A stretch of DNA of 64,000 nt from Corbicula japonica. Taxonomy: Eukaryota; Mollusca; Bivalvia; Venerida; Cyrenidae. Under the pieces are notes generated by a model. It saw only the letters and a program-made list of their open reading frames with translations. It had not been told where the DNA came from and did not search any database. Both the position numbers and the translations under genes were made by a program. Below are positions 1-11,430 of this stretch, piece after piece. The DNA is taken from contig JAZAYU010000015.1 of assembly GCA_038501625.1 (NCBI GenBank), positions 5,416,991-5,480,990 on the forward strand. Reading direction: 5' to 3'. Positions within the stretch are counted from its first letter, which is position 1; every line of letters begins with the position of its first letter.

Positions 1-149
1 GACGAAATATGCCAGAAAAGAGAAATGGAGTGGGGGTCGGGAGAGTGAAATACGCTGAACAGGGGACCGGAAGTCGCAGTTCGTGCGAACCGGAAGTCGG
101 CGAAATGTCAATTTTGGCGCCAATGTCCGATTGGGATTTGGAAATGTGG
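1..149 (-). repeat. Fragment of hAT-type non-autonomous family
   Basis: The minus strand of this stretch closely matches the left part of the complete hAT element at 47181-48431. Shared features are the CCCAATC...ACATTGGCGCC block and the repeated GACTTCCGGT words next to CACGAAC. Similarity stops near 149, and the window begins inside it, so neither end is visible. It is a decayed or interrupted copy with no coding potential that I can see. Confidence 0.7.
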
Positions 150-204
150 AGAGATATAAACCAGATATTTTGGTAATTACTGAAATTTTTCCGTCTAAAA
201 AACC

Positions 205-591
205 GTCTAGAATATCTTAACTTGCCTTGTAACGCTTCATTATCGAAGAAACAGATATGACCTTATTGAAATTTTCAAGATTATAAATCACTTTGAAGAC
301 ATCAATTATGAAAAATTCTTCAAATTCAATGAAAATGTCACACGTGGACACATATTCAAAATTGAAAAAATCAGATGTAATAAATCGCTAAAATTGAACA
401 CTTTTCCTGCAAGAAGTATTGACCAGTGGAACAGTTTAAAAGAAGAAACCGTATGCAGTGAAACAATTCTTAGTTTTAAGACCAAACTGGACAGAGAATG
501 GGCGTATAAAAGGTTTAACACAGACAGTATATATGAACAGGGCATAGTTAATAACTTTATAGGGGGAGTACACAAGTCATCAACTTTTTGA
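205..591 (+). pseudogene. 3' relic of a CR1/jockey-like LINE reverse transcriptase ORF
   Basis: An open frame upstream of and including the small ORF at 394-591 reads LHYRRNRYDLIEIFK, then TRGHIFKIEKIRC, then FPARSIDQWNSLKEE and SFKTKLDREW before the stop. This order (YRR.R.D.I..FK, TRGH, F..R....WNSL, SFK..LD..W) is typical of the extreme C-terminus of CR1/jockey-group non-LTR retrotransposon ORF2 proteins. No reverse transcriptase core is present and upstream frames carry stops, so this is a 5'-truncated dead copy. It belongs to a different LINE from the minus-strand element at 3367-8345. Confidence 0.75.
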
Positions 592-600
592 AGACTCCGA

Positions 601-1690
601 AGATTCAAGGTATTCAATATTATTGAAATACCTCCATTAAACGCTGCGCAATGGAAATTCACGTGCGCGCAATGGAAATGGAGCATATTTTGCTTATTTA
701 TTGTATTAGTTTGTAATTGCTCAGTAAAATTTATTTAGTTAAGAAATGAAACTGTAATCTAACATGAAACGAAATACATTTAGTAGATTGACGGTTTTAG
801 AATATCGCAAAATGGAAGGCTACATGCACGCAATTTAAATGTAAAACTTATTTCTTCACTATTTTGAATGCATGTAGGATTAATCAAATGTTCTAGTTAT
901 AATATAATTAAAGGAGTACCTTTATAAATTGAATAAATTTTCATCAAAAACACATTCAATTTTGAGGCTTATTTAAAGACCGCGGTTGTGTAGATATTTC
1001 GTGTGCAATGGAAATTTTCATGTACGCAATGGAAAATGAAAATCACGATCTTCAACTAACTTTGTGTTCGTAAATGCAAATGAACACAAGCATAAGCTTA
1101 AGGGCGTTACTCTTATAAATAATCAAAGAAAATATTTGTACAACTATTACTTATAACTGGTGAAAAAATATGTTTCAAAACTAGGCAATGGAGATGCACA
1201 TGTACGCAATGGAAAAGAAATCACGATTGACGAGTGCAAACAAACAAAACTATAATATAGAATACATAAATTTGTAAAACAACAGTCTTATTCCATATGT
1301 CTGGGCTTATTTAAGGACCAGGTCCGATCATTGTAATAATGATCGCCCATCCGACTGTATAGATATTTCGTGCGCAACGGAAATTTTCATGTACTAAATG
1401 GAAAATGAAAATCACGATCTTCAACTAACTTTGTGTTCGTTAATGCAGATGAACACATGCATAAGCTTAAGGGCGTTACTCTTATAAATAATCAAAGAAA
1501 ATATTTGTACAATTATTACTTATAACTGGAAAACACCTCAATGAATAAAAATATGTTTCAAGACTACGCAATGGAAATCCACATGTAAGCAATGGAAAAG
1601 AAATCACGATTGACGAGTGCAAACAAACAAAACTATAATAAAGAATACATAAATTTGTAAAACAATAGTCTTATTTCATATGTCTGGGCC
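601..1690 (+). repeat. Left array of ~190-bp units carrying GCAATGGAAA
   Basis: The word GCAATGGAAA (with variants) occurs in pairs about 22-30 bp apart near 646/668, 1005/1025, 1185/1205, 1371/1393 and 1567/1590, a spacing of roughly 180-200 bp. Between pairs, longer stretches repeat: 1030-1165 and 1405-1530 share a nearly identical block that includes AAATCACGATCTTC and GCATAAGCTTAAGGGCG. The same word appears in the opposite orientation at 3208-3366 and 8346-9188, so this is one arm of a large inverted arrangement. No coding sequence was seen. Confidence 0.75.
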
Positions 1691-3207
1691 TATTTAAATA
1701 CCAAATTCAACCCCAGCGAAATTAAACCATTAAACAGGGTTTCTTTAAAGGAAAACACAGTGCGCAAATTCATTCCCCCGCGAATATGTTATTTTCGGGT
1801 TTAGCGCGAAAGTTCGTTTCCGCGAAATCAAATGATGCTACATTGTAGAAAGTCGGGGCCTATTTAAGGTCCAAAACAATCACAACACAATTCATTGAAC
1901 AGCAGTTTTTCGCTTTCGAGATTTTTATATTTATTTTCCGTTATATCGATGAACGTGCAAAGAGGAGTGTAGTGGGCCCTTAAATAATGAACAATAGAAA
2001 GATAATGAAATCAGATACTGACACAGGTATATCGTTAATCAATAATTATTCATTGCGAATTTGACATGCAAAAACTAAACAATTGTTTTTTAATGAAACC
2101 CTTAAATTCGATCATTTATATCTTCAATAATAAAATTATGTTACAAAATTTGCGCCGCCCCAATATTAAATCTTGCCTACACCACTGATAATTGTTAGTT
2201 AAATTCATTTAATTTCAAACCATTATCTACCAAATCCTCATAATAATAAATAAAGGGACCCTTAGTTATAATCTACCAAATTATACATTATCACTAACGG
2301 TTCCTTATTATAATTAATTTTGTGGTAGCAAATTCTTTTATCTTTCCTAATCTGCCAGTAATCTCGGATCCCTGGTGGGAACAAAGACGCCTAGGTGTGA
2401 AATGCAATGGTGTATTGGCATTAACGTGTCATATGTGTGCTACTGGTATTGCACTGGAAAAACATTTGGCAAAAAGCCCCTTCTAAAAATCTGATTTCGA
2501 CAAGTAAAGTGACACAGTCATGTTGGTACAAATACATAGAATTAAAGTAATAATTAAAGTAAATGCGACAAGCGAATTGTGATACTTCTTCTACGTGGTC
2601 CTTTTTCTACAGATTTATATTAAATTGAAATATTAAAAAAATCTTCTGATATATGTAACCCAATCTGGGTGAATGAATTAACTTACCGGTTAATTTAGAT
2701 AAAGTTAAACGTTAGAGTAATAAGCTCAGCTACTATGTCTAAATGCTATTAGATTAAAAGACGTGTGAAACATTACTTACCTCACAGAGAAGACACATTA
2801 CTTACCTCACAGAGAAGACAATCGTCCACACATTTCTTCTGGTAAGAACCACACGGGAATCTGCACTTTCGTGGCATTATAACAATTCATGTCTTGTTAT
2901 CACACAGAGTTCTTTAAAGTAACTTGATTTTACATTACACTGCACAACACACAATATAACGTAGGAAAGCCTTTAGTGATGTAAATGTTATGCCAGAATA
3001 AACTTATTGCCAATCAAATGACTGCCTGTCTATGGAAATTACTTTTGTACATCATTTCTTGCGTAAAAATCTTTTGTCAATAGGGAAACGGCACTGTTTG
3101 TTGTTGGGAACAGTAGTTTTTGGGGAATGGAGAGGTCCGGTGATTGAATAAGGAAATGTAAAATATTTTCAAAGAAGTTCGCGAGTATGCCCTAAAAACA
3201 CGGTATT
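1691..3207. other. Core between the two inverted arrays
   Basis: About 1.5 kb of AT-rich sequence lies between the arrays. A GGCCTATTTAA(A/G) phrase recurs near 965, 1303, 1686 and 1855. No long ORF is present. The one coding-like segment is a possible minus-strand first exon at 2806-2877. If the two arrays are the ends of a transposon, this is its interior. Confidence 0.45.
2806..2877 (-). CDS. Possible 5' coding exon, Cys-rich, unrecognised
   Basis: The minus strand has an ATG followed by 24 open codons, MPRKCRFPCG then SYQKKCVDDCLLCE, ending exactly at a consensus donor (GAG|GTAAGT). Six cysteines in 24 residues look like part of a zinc-binding or disulfide-rich module. A 25-bp segment containing the donor is tandemly duplicated (2771-2795 and 2796-2820), giving two candidate donors. 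I found no downstream exon and do not recognise the protein. It could be the first exon of a gene carried by the surrounding element, or chance. Confidence 0.3.
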
Positions 3208-3614
3208 CATTTCCATTGCGTGCACGGGAATTTACATTGCGCAAGATTTATCATATGTTTTTTTTAATATCGTTTCCTAATCTAAAACTTGGACACTTGA
3301 CTAAACGTTTACAAAATGTTTTTGATTGATAAAAAATTCAATAATTGGTTTTAAATCTTATAAACAATAACAACAACAACAACAAACTTTTATTGCAACT
3401 CATCATCTACATGACTTTGGCAACGAACAAAAGAAAAACATATTACACTTATTTCTATTATGTGATGCATGCAATAATAAAAGTTTTAGATTAATCACAT
3501 ACAGTTCATTCGATATTGTTACCAGCGTTTCTGAGCAGAAAAGCATCTCTCAAAAATTTACAAAGTTTCACTAATGTACCTTTATTTTTGGTTTTCATAA
3601 GTGAGACAAATTGA

Positions 3615-6600
3615 TCACGATTCGGCCAACTCTGGCAAAATTTTGGTAAGAATTCTGATTTCCGTATATTTAGTACAGCACATTAACAAATGATACTCGT
3701 TTTCAACAAAATTTTGGTTACAGTTTAAACAGATTCTATTTGTTCTTTCTATGCCTGTATATCTACCACTTTCAATGTACAGACTATGTGACGACAAACG
3801 AAAACATGTCAACAACTTCCTCAATTTATCATTATCTACCGATACTAGATAATTCTCAAACTCAAAGGTGTTTTTAAACTTTGTATAATATTCTAGTTTT
3901 GGCGACTCTATTATACATGTATGCCACTGTTGAATGAACTGGTCGCTGAGACGCTGTTGTAATATTGGAAAAAGTTTAATATTAATATTTTGAGTTTGCC
4001 ACAAATGGCTAAAGCCTATTTCATCTAAGGTTCTTTTAACAAATTTTATCCATGGAATACAGTGTATACTATCGACATTAATGCGTTCCTTTATATATAT
4101 ATATATTATACATAACAGATTTCGGGTTCGACATAATTTTGAGCCAGTATTTTAGAACCCGTTCTTTACATAAAATTGTAAGGTGGTAACGGCCAAGTTC
4201 GCCTAATACAACAATATTTGGTGTCTGGCTTTTAACTCCTAGTATTTTTTTACAGAATTTAATATGTATTTTATCTATCTCTTGCGAGGTATTATATATT
4301 CCCCATACTTCCGAACAATATAACAATATTGGCATTACCATTCTATCAAACAATAATAACTTAGTTTTAATATCGATCTTCACTCATGAAAAAATAGAGT
4401 ACAGACCATTTAGTGCTACAGAAGCTTGATCAGAAAGTGCTTTCACTGCATCATTTAAAAGACCATTACGAGAAAATTTAACACCTAAATAGCAAAATGA
4501 ATCTACTATTTCTAACCTTTCGTTATTAATGTAAAAATCATTATCTCTTTGATTTCTGTTTCTGCTAAATATACAAATTTTAGTCTTTTTGATGTTGATT
4601 TTTAAACCCCATTTTAATGAGTACATATACAGACTATCAATTTGAGCTTGTAAACTCTCTGGCGTTGTAGTGAACAGAACCATGTCGTCGGAAAATAAAA
4701 GCATATATATACACAGCTGATTAAGGTCACTTTCTGATAAAGCGTTAAAATCAATGTTACATGTGACGTCATTTATGTATAGAAGAAAAAGTATAGGCGA
4801 AAGAGGCTCTCCCTGTTTCAAGCCCAACATGACGTCGAAAAATTCTGATAGTGACTTATAATTTTTCACACAGGCCGAAACGTGGCTATATATGGAATTT
4901 AATATCTTAAGCATTTTGTCACTTAAACCTATTTCAATGAGTTTGTGCCGTAGCGCTTCTCTGTTCACAGTATCGAAGGCCTTTTCGTAGTCAACAAAAC
5001 AGGAATAAAGGGACAATTTGTTAGAAATCAATTTCTTTATAATGCTATGTAAAATAAAAACACAGTCTGAAGTACTCCTATTGTTTCTAAAACCAAATTG
5101 TAAATCATTAAACACTTGATTATCTTCGCACCATTTGTTTATCCTATTTCTAAGTAGAAGGCTAAAAAGTGTTGCCATAGTATTTATTAGAGTAATACCT
5201 CTATAATTTGAAGGATAAGCTTTATCGCCCTTTTTGTAAATAGGGACGATAACTCCCTTTGTCCAGCTGAGTGGATATACACCGTCTATATACAATTTGT
5301 TAAATATTGTAACTAAAAATGGTGTAATAAAATGTTTAGCTTCAATGAAGAAGTCGGAAGCCAGATTATCGTACCCAGGTGCTTTATTGCGCACCAAAGT
5401 AGAAATTGTTTGGTTAACTTCTTCCTCATTGAAGGCTTTATCTAAGCATTCAATATATACTTCATTATTATTATGGATATGTATAAAATCTACATTGCCG
5501 TTTCGGTCTGCTGATATATTTGATTCGACATTAAGAAGATCTTTTTAATACGTGGTAAACTCTGAGAGATTAATTTTATGGTTTGAATGGCTTTTTTTAT
5601 TTCTATATTGGTTAACCTTGTTCCAAAATGCCTTTGGCGTGCGTTTGCTCATTTTGGACAACGTTTTTCTCTCTTGGTAATTAAATTTGGTTTTAGCTCT
5701 ATGTTTTGCTTTTACAAACAGTCTTCTACTTTCAAGAAATTTGAATTTATTAAGATCTGAATTCACCATTTTAAAATTTCGTTTCTCTTTTAAAAATTGT
5801 TTCTTAGCTGCTTTACAATCATTATCAAACCAGGCACATTTCCGTTTCTTTTGTGTACCATTTCTTCTATTAATAATTTTTCCATATGTTTCAAATGAGC
5901 AATCATGTATTATGTTTGTAAACAATCTTATATTATCATCTAAGTCACCTATGTTTTCAACAATATTTACACATATTTGATCTAGATCAACTCTTTTTGT
6001 TTCTAATAAATCAATCAGTCTTTCTTGGCCGTCACGGTTCCAGCAGATTTTGGCTTCTGTGTATATTTCCTCATCTGGTTTAAACTGCTTTTTAAATAGT
6101 AAATTATACTCAATAGGACCATGATCAGAAAATTCGTTTAACTCTAAAACATTCATATACTGAATTTTATTAGTTCTTGAAATTTAATGTTATCATATAA
6201 TCAACTACGCTGGAACCCTGGTGGCCCCTACCTACACAGTGATAAGTAAATACACCTTCTTCTAACCTTCCATTAGTAATTTGAATATTATTTTCCTTAC
6301 ATAATGTTAATAGTCTATGACCAAAAGTATTAACTATTTTGTCATAAGATTTCCTTTGTGGGAGAATTGCATAGTCAATTTCCTGTAAATTTACAAAACG
6401 CGATAAGTTTAAATCTTCCACATAGTCACACAACTCTCCTGTACGACTGTTCATGTCTCCGCATAAAAAGATTTCCCCTAACTGTTGGTACCTCTGTATA
6501 TCAACAGTTAATTGATCGAAAAAAATCATACTGGAATAAAGACGAGTTTGTACTATTATAAACCGACAAGCCCTCCGGTGGAATATAACAAACGCCTATA

Positions 6601-6911
6601 AATTTGTCACTGTCATCTGAATGTAGTTTAAACCATAATACACCATTTGGATTTATATTTACAAGCTCTATTAATCCGTTTAAGAATGATTTATAATAAA
6701 CCGTTATGCCTCCACTGTTGCGTTTGGCCTTTTTATTGGTTTTTGGTCTTGGACAGTTAATACACTCAAAACCGTTTATGTTTATATTTGACACTCGCGA
6801 GTTCCATGTTTCGGTAAAAATTAATAAATCGTAACTTTTGATAAAATTTAAAAAGTCACTATTATCTAGTTTGTTTCTAAGACCCTGCACATTCCACTGG
6901 AGAACAGACAT
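3615..6911 (-). pseudogene. LINE ORF2 (endonuclease-reverse transcriptase), multiply broken
   Basis: The pieces read in order. First is an APE-type endonuclease: QWNVQGLRNK, TETW, then after a frameshift GDMNSRTG and VVDYMI, then after another frameshift SDHGPI; these are the expected catalytic Asn, Glu, Asp/Asn, Asp and Asp-His. Next is a reverse transcriptase (5397-4384): NKAPGYDNL, FVDYEKAFDTV, GLKQGEPLSP and LLFSDDMVLF, where the catalytic box is FSDD rather than the usual (F/Y)ADD. The C-terminal part holds a Cys/His cluster (CLNCNQ...EYHLLMCC). Lesions: frameshifts near 6520, 6165 and 4040, and in-frame stops near 5545 and 4385. The clade (CR1/L2-like or Tx1/L1-like) cannot be settled by eye. 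Confidence 0.9.
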
Positions 6912-6980
6912 AGTATTTTGTTCGCTACTGGCCTATCCCTGGTGCATCTCGGGCTCTTCTGACTCCGCGTTGAAATTCTG

Positions 6981-8165
6981 TTAGGTTGGTATAGAAGATC
7001 GTCTAGACAGTGTACGCCTGCCACGAATCACTATCTTGTCGTAAGATATAACTGCGTCGTATCCGTCGTTACGAGCCTTCTTTAGGTCAGGTATTAAACT
7101 TTTGCGTTTTTCCTGAATTGCCTTAGGGTATTGGTCACTGACCCTGTGATCGGTGTCCTTTAATTTATCAAAAGAAGCCTGCTTAACTGTTATTTTGTCT
7201 GGAGTGTATATATAATTTGCAACGATTGGTCTCGTTTTGCTGGCGATGAATTTGCGAATGCGATGTACTCTAGGCAATTTAATTGATTGTCTAACGCCCT
7301 TAATATCTAGCGTGTCTTCGCAAAAGTTTAATATTTTTTCACGGCAGTTTTCAGCTTTCCGTTCATCCGCGGTTGTCTCCTCTTTGAAGCCGAAGAACAG
7401 TAGATTATCCCGCAATGATCGGGCTTGTAGATCAACTACTTCATCTGAGAGTCTACTGTTTTCTGTTTTTAATACATTATACTCCTGCAAAAGCTTATTT
7501 TGTTTTGACTGTTTAGACCGTATTGATTTTTCGATTTGTTCTTGTTTGATTTTCAGTTCATCACAAAATTTAGAATCAAAATTTCTACTAGCCTCGATTT
7601 CAATCAGCTGTCGACTTTGTTCGTTCAACTTCAATTCCATCATTGTAATTCCAGTATCCAACGATCCAACTTTTTCACTAATCTTAATTACTTGTTGCTC
7701 GATGTGGTCGAGTTTGTTCAAACGCTTGTTCATTTGTTCAAGCTTATCAAGCACCATCTGGTTATAGCTCGGGGGGTTTGGTAGATTTACTTGTGCTTGG
7801 AACTGAGGCGACCTTTGATTATTATACTGTAAGGGGGTATTATACAAAGAGTTCTGCATTTTGATTGGGATTGGGGTTGGTGTGCTGGTCAGTGGGTATG
7901 GGTTGTTCTGCGCCATCATAGGGTGGTTTTGTATACCCGGCTCTAGCGTGGAGCTACCACACAGAAGTTGACTATAATATCCATTTTGTTGATATTCTTG
8001 ACTGTTATTTATACCTGTATTACCACCTGTATTGTAACACATAGCGAATCTTTTGTCCGGTGGATTTTCGCTCACATTATTTGGAGAAGCTTCAGTCTTT
8101 GTTCGTTTTTGTGATTTCGATGGTTCAGAGTTCTGTTTTTCCCCCTTTCCTCCCTTTCTTCCCAT
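6981..8165 (-). CDS. LINE ORF1 protein, L1-ORF1p-like, intact
   Basis: A 394-residue open frame starting in a Lys/Gly-rich leader (MGRKGGKGEKQ). A Pro/Gln/Asn-rich low-complexity region follows (about residues 45-130), then a long heptad-rich coiled coil (about 140-250), then an RRM-like segment beginning LQARSLRDNLLFFGF. The C-terminal domain contains YPKAIQEKRKSLIP and AVISYDKIVIRGR. This coiled coil / RRM / CTD order is that of LINE-1 type ORF1 RNA chaperones, which trimerise and coat the element RNA. The frame is complete although its ORF2 partner is dead. Confidence 0.85.
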   Translation of the reverse strand: MGRKGGKGEKQNSEPSKSQKRTKTEASPNNVSENPPDKRFAMCYNTGGNTGINNSQEYQQNGYYSQLLCGSSTLEPGIQNHPMMAQNNPYPLTSTPTPIPIKMQNSLYNTPLQYNNQRSPQFQAQVNLPNPPSYNQMVLDKLEQMNKRLNKLDHIEQQVIKISEKVGSLDTGITMMELKLNEQSRQLIEIEASRNFDSKFCDELKIKQEQIEKSIRSKQSKQNKLLQEYNVLKTENSRLSDEVVDLQARSLRDNLLFFGFKEETTADERKAENCREKILNFCEDTLDIKGVRQSIKLPRVHRIRKFIASKTRPIVANYIYTPDKITVKQASFDKLKDTDHRVSDQYPKAIQEKRKSLIPDLKKARNDGYDAVISYDKIVIRGRRTLSRRSSIPT

Positions 8166-9188
8166 TTATCCTTATAAACTCGTAAACATATCAGTGCAGC
8201 GATATAATCCATCAATTTTAACACATACAAATAGTTTTAATCAATTTAAAATCCAAAATTTTAAAGTATTTATCACAGAATTCAAAATTTTCCAGCCATC
8301 TTTACACGCATGTGCAATTAATATCCATAATAAAAGGCAACCAAATATCAATTAAAACAAACTATTTATTTCCATTGCGTACACGTTAATTTCCATTGCG
8401 CACGATTTTTGAGGATTATTTCATATATATTTGAAACCTGAACACTAAGACATTATTTAAAAAATATTTCATGTTTATGACCGATGAAATATTATTTAAA
8501 CATCATTTATAAGTTAATTTTAATTAAAATATTCGAGAATAGCAATAAAATCACGATCTTCATTTCCATTGCGTCCACAGGAATTTCCATTGCGCATAAA
8601 CTATTAAGGTATTTCATTAATATTTACGACTCTGAAACCTGGACACTTGGTTTAAATTAAAAATAAAATGTTTTTGGTTGATATAATATTCAGTCTTTGT
8701 TATAAATTCTTATTAAAAATAAAAACAAATATTTTGACAAAATAAATATTTTTTATTTCCATTGCGTACAAGTGAATTTCAATTGTGCACACTTTTTGAG
8801 GATTATTTCATATATATTGGAAACCTAACACTAAGACATTATAAAAAAAATCATGTTTATGACCGATGAAATATTATTAAAACATCATTTTTAATTTAAT
8901 TTTAAATAAAATATTCGAGAATAGCAATCAAATCACGATCTTCATTTCCATTGCGTCCACAGGAATTTCCATTGCGCAAGAATTATTAAGGTACATGTAT
9001 TTAATTAATATTTACAAATCTGAAACCTGGACACTTGGTTAAAATTAAAAATAACATGGTTTTGGTTGATATAATATTCAATCTTTGTTATAAATTCTTA
9101 TAAAAAAACAAATATTTAAACAAAATAATTATTTTTTTTATTTCCATTGCGTATTTTGTTTCCATTGCGGTCCATTTTTCCATTGCGT

Positions 9189-9909
9189 ATTTTATACCTA
9201 CCGATGTTTTGCTTTTATTTTCACTGATCGAGTTGGGAACGATGATGGATTATAACAATACTAACCCTTCCTTTAAGTCTATATGATCACAGCAGGCCTA
9301 ACAATTAACGTTTTACTTACCACAGAAATATTTTTTTCCAAATGCACATTAAATTTGTTTTATTTACAAATAAATAATTCAATGTCGCAGGTTTTTCCGT
9401 AAGCAACTATGTGATCATCGGCGTACAGATCAGCAACTTCCGTTTCGGTTAACTGTAAGCTTAGGCACTGTGAAAAGGATACACCGAAAATGTTGTTATA
9501 AAAAATGAATATGTCTTAAATTATTATACATTACTATAACATCAACATAAATTACACATTATATATTTAAGAAGTTTTTAGTTATAAACATAGTGAATAT
9601 TAGCCATGACATCAGTTTTATTTACCTAGATAAGCCCGCTTATATGTTCAGGGTCTGAAACTGTTTAAGATAATAGATAAGGTTTCTGTCCACCTAATCG
9701 ACCTAACCTGTTGAGCATAACTCATTCTTGCATACCAGATCAGTTCATCCGGTGTTTTCACCCGTGTAGGAAATTTCGATCCTACACCCCCCATGTAGAA
9801 TGAGTCACGTGAGTGACGTCACGTCTTCAAGTATCTGACGTAATGTATTCAAGTTAGTGACATTTATTAAAAAAGGTTTGCGTTATTGTCAGTATTTCAG
9901 CATAAGGAA
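9189..9909. other. HACL1 intron with a possible exon; otherwise unassigned
   Basis: This is about 720 bp between the right array and the first hairpin element. It holds the candidate terminal exon at 9360-9467 and, near 9800-9825, overlapping CACGTG and TGACGTCA palindromes (E-box and CRE-like words) with no nearby gene start on either strand. I see nothing else. Confidence 0.4.
9360..9467 (-). CDS. Possible alternative terminal exon of HACL1, or of an unknown gene
   Basis: On the minus strand a pyrimidine-rich acceptor (TTTTCACAG|TGC) opens 35 codons, CLSLQLTETEVADLYADD then HIVAYGKTCDIELFICK, and a TAA that overlaps an AATAAA signal. The acceptor is phase 0, the phase in which the HACL1 exon at 12685-12768 ends, so splicing to it would give a truncated enzyme with 35 novel residues. 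I do not recognise the peptide and it does not match the normal HACL1 sequence. The plus strand is also open here with a donor-like GTAAGC, so the call is weak. Confidence 0.25.
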   Translation of the reverse strand, partial: CLSLQLTETEVADLYADDHIVAYGKTCDIELFICK

Positions 9910-10730
9910 AACAAGAGCTGTCACTTGAAATTGACATAAGCCCCTGAAATGCGGCTTTGAAATCGAATAGCTATACATATGTAATATATAAACATATGTA
10001 ATGAAAAATATGCTTGTGGAAGACAAAGCATACTGCATGCATATAATGTGAAAGATGAAAGGATCCCAATTTACAGCCAAGACAATTCTATTTTTAGTAA
10101 CAGTGACCTAGTTTTTGGACATAGATGACCCATATTCCAACTCCTCCGATAAATTACTGGGACAGATATCCTGACCAAGTTTCATGACAATCAGAGCAAA
10201 AATGTGACCTCTGGAGTGTTAACAAGAAAATTCTATTTTTAGTAACAGTGACCTTGACCTTGGACCAACCGACATGGGTATTGTACTCGACACACCGTCT
10301 TTTCATGGTGAACATTTGTGCCAAGTTATTTTGAAATCCAATCAGATATAACAAATTAACAGCCTGGACAAGGTTTTTCTATTTTTAGTAACAGTAACCT
10401 AGTTTTTGGACCCAGATGACCAATATTCAAACTCATCCGAGAAATCATTGGGACAAACATCCTGACCAAGTTTCATGACAATCAGAGCAAAAATGTTACT
10501 GCTAGTGTTAACAAGAAAATTCTATTTTTAGTAACAGTGACCTAGTTTTTGGACCGAGATGACCCATATTCGAACTTGTCTGAGAAATCATTGGGACAAA
10601 CATCCTGACCAAGTTTCAAAACAATCGAGGCAAAATGTGACCGCTAGAGTGTTAACTAACTAAGTGTGGACGGACAACGGACATTGATCGATCCTAATAA
10701 CTCACGCTGAGCCTACGGCTCAGATGAGCT
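9910..10730 (+). mobile_element. Hairpin-ended tandem-core element (copy A)
   Basis: The head is AACAAGAG followed by a small hairpin TGTCA...TGACA. The core has several ~150-bp monomers, each with 'TTTTTAGTAACAGTGACC' and 'CCAAGTTTCATGACAAT' phrases. A short GGAC-rich stretch is followed by a tail hairpin CTGAGCC-TAC-GGCTCAG and ATGAGCT before an A-run. No ORF. It is one of the superfamily described in the findings and is non-autonomous. Confidence 0.7.
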
Positions 10731-11430
10731 AAAAAGTGTGGCCTTAACTTGCCAGTTTGTGTACACACACTGTATTTATCAAAGGCTCTCTTAAATTTAG
10801 TCTGAACATTTTGAGAATGTGCTACAAATTTGTTGTTGTTGTTCTTGTTGTTGTTTTACTTACAAACAGTGAATAACATATTCAGAAAAGCCTGATTTTC
10901 AAAGTGCTATAAAGTAAGAAAGTTTACTTGTCACTATCCATAAAATGACAAAATTTACCCTATAAAATCTTCCAGAGCAAAGTTCTTAATATTGCATAAC
11001 ACAGATCTAAGCAGCAAAGTTCATCAGGTCATTGTCCAGCAACTGTACCAATAAACTGGTAAACATCATACCTAAATATAGCTGAAGACAGGTAGTAATA
11101 TTGGATTTTGACACTTCAAATTTTCACCCTGCTACTAAAATTTTTGTTTCAAATTTTATCACTGAACAACCAGTGAATGAATTGTTCAGGAAAGATTGAA
11201 TTTTAAGATGGTATAAAGGTTGTGTCAAAATCTGGTTAATAACTGTAGAAAATCAAAGGTTAAAAACAGAATTTAAAAGAAATAAAAATTAAAATCCCCA
11301 GGGGGGGGGGGGGGGGGTTCTGGTCAATTTAACAACATGATTTTAATAATTTGTGTAGAAATCATCAATATCAATATTCATACCAAATTTCATGACAATC
11401 GGACAAAAAATGTAACCTCTTTTTTTTTAT
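10731..11430 (+). repeat. Dispersed ~0.65-kb repeat, uninterrupted copy
   Basis: The same sequence occurs at 36495-36944 plus 38297-38460, where it is split by an inserted element. Here it is continuous across the junction (AAAGGTTAAAAACAG near 11262), making this an in-window pre-insertion site. A run of 18 G at about 11301-11318 interrupts it. A TTG-rich microsatellite lies near 10832-10856. Non-coding. Confidence 0.75.

Larger units (their letters stand above)
3367..8345 (-). mobile_element. Non-LTR retrotransposon (LINE), two ORFs, 3' (TTG)n tail
   Basis: A two-ORF LINE in sense orientation with HACL1. The order on the minus strand is ORF1 (8165-6981), a 69-nt spacer, ORF2 (6911-3615, broken), a 3' UTR, and a tail that reads as TTG repeats (plus strand CAA repeats at 3366-3389). 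Flanking sequence on both sides belongs to the same ~190-bp repeat unit, so the insertion interrupts the right array. The right boundary is approximate and no clear target duplication could be fixed. With ORF1 intact and ORF2 broken, it cannot move by itself. Confidence 0.85.
3208..9188 (-). repeat. Right array of ~190-bp units with TTTCCATTGCG, split by a LINE
   Basis: ATTTCCATTGCG pairs recur near 3210, 8368, 8563, 8756, 8944 and 9142; the last five are 188-198 bp apart. Alternate units resemble each other most, giving a dimer of about 388 bp (8368-8755 and 8756-9141). The orientation is opposite to the left array. The LINE at 3367-8345 interrupts one unit. Removing it leaves an arm of about 1.0 kb, the same length as the left arm. 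No coding sequence of its own. Confidence 0.75.
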
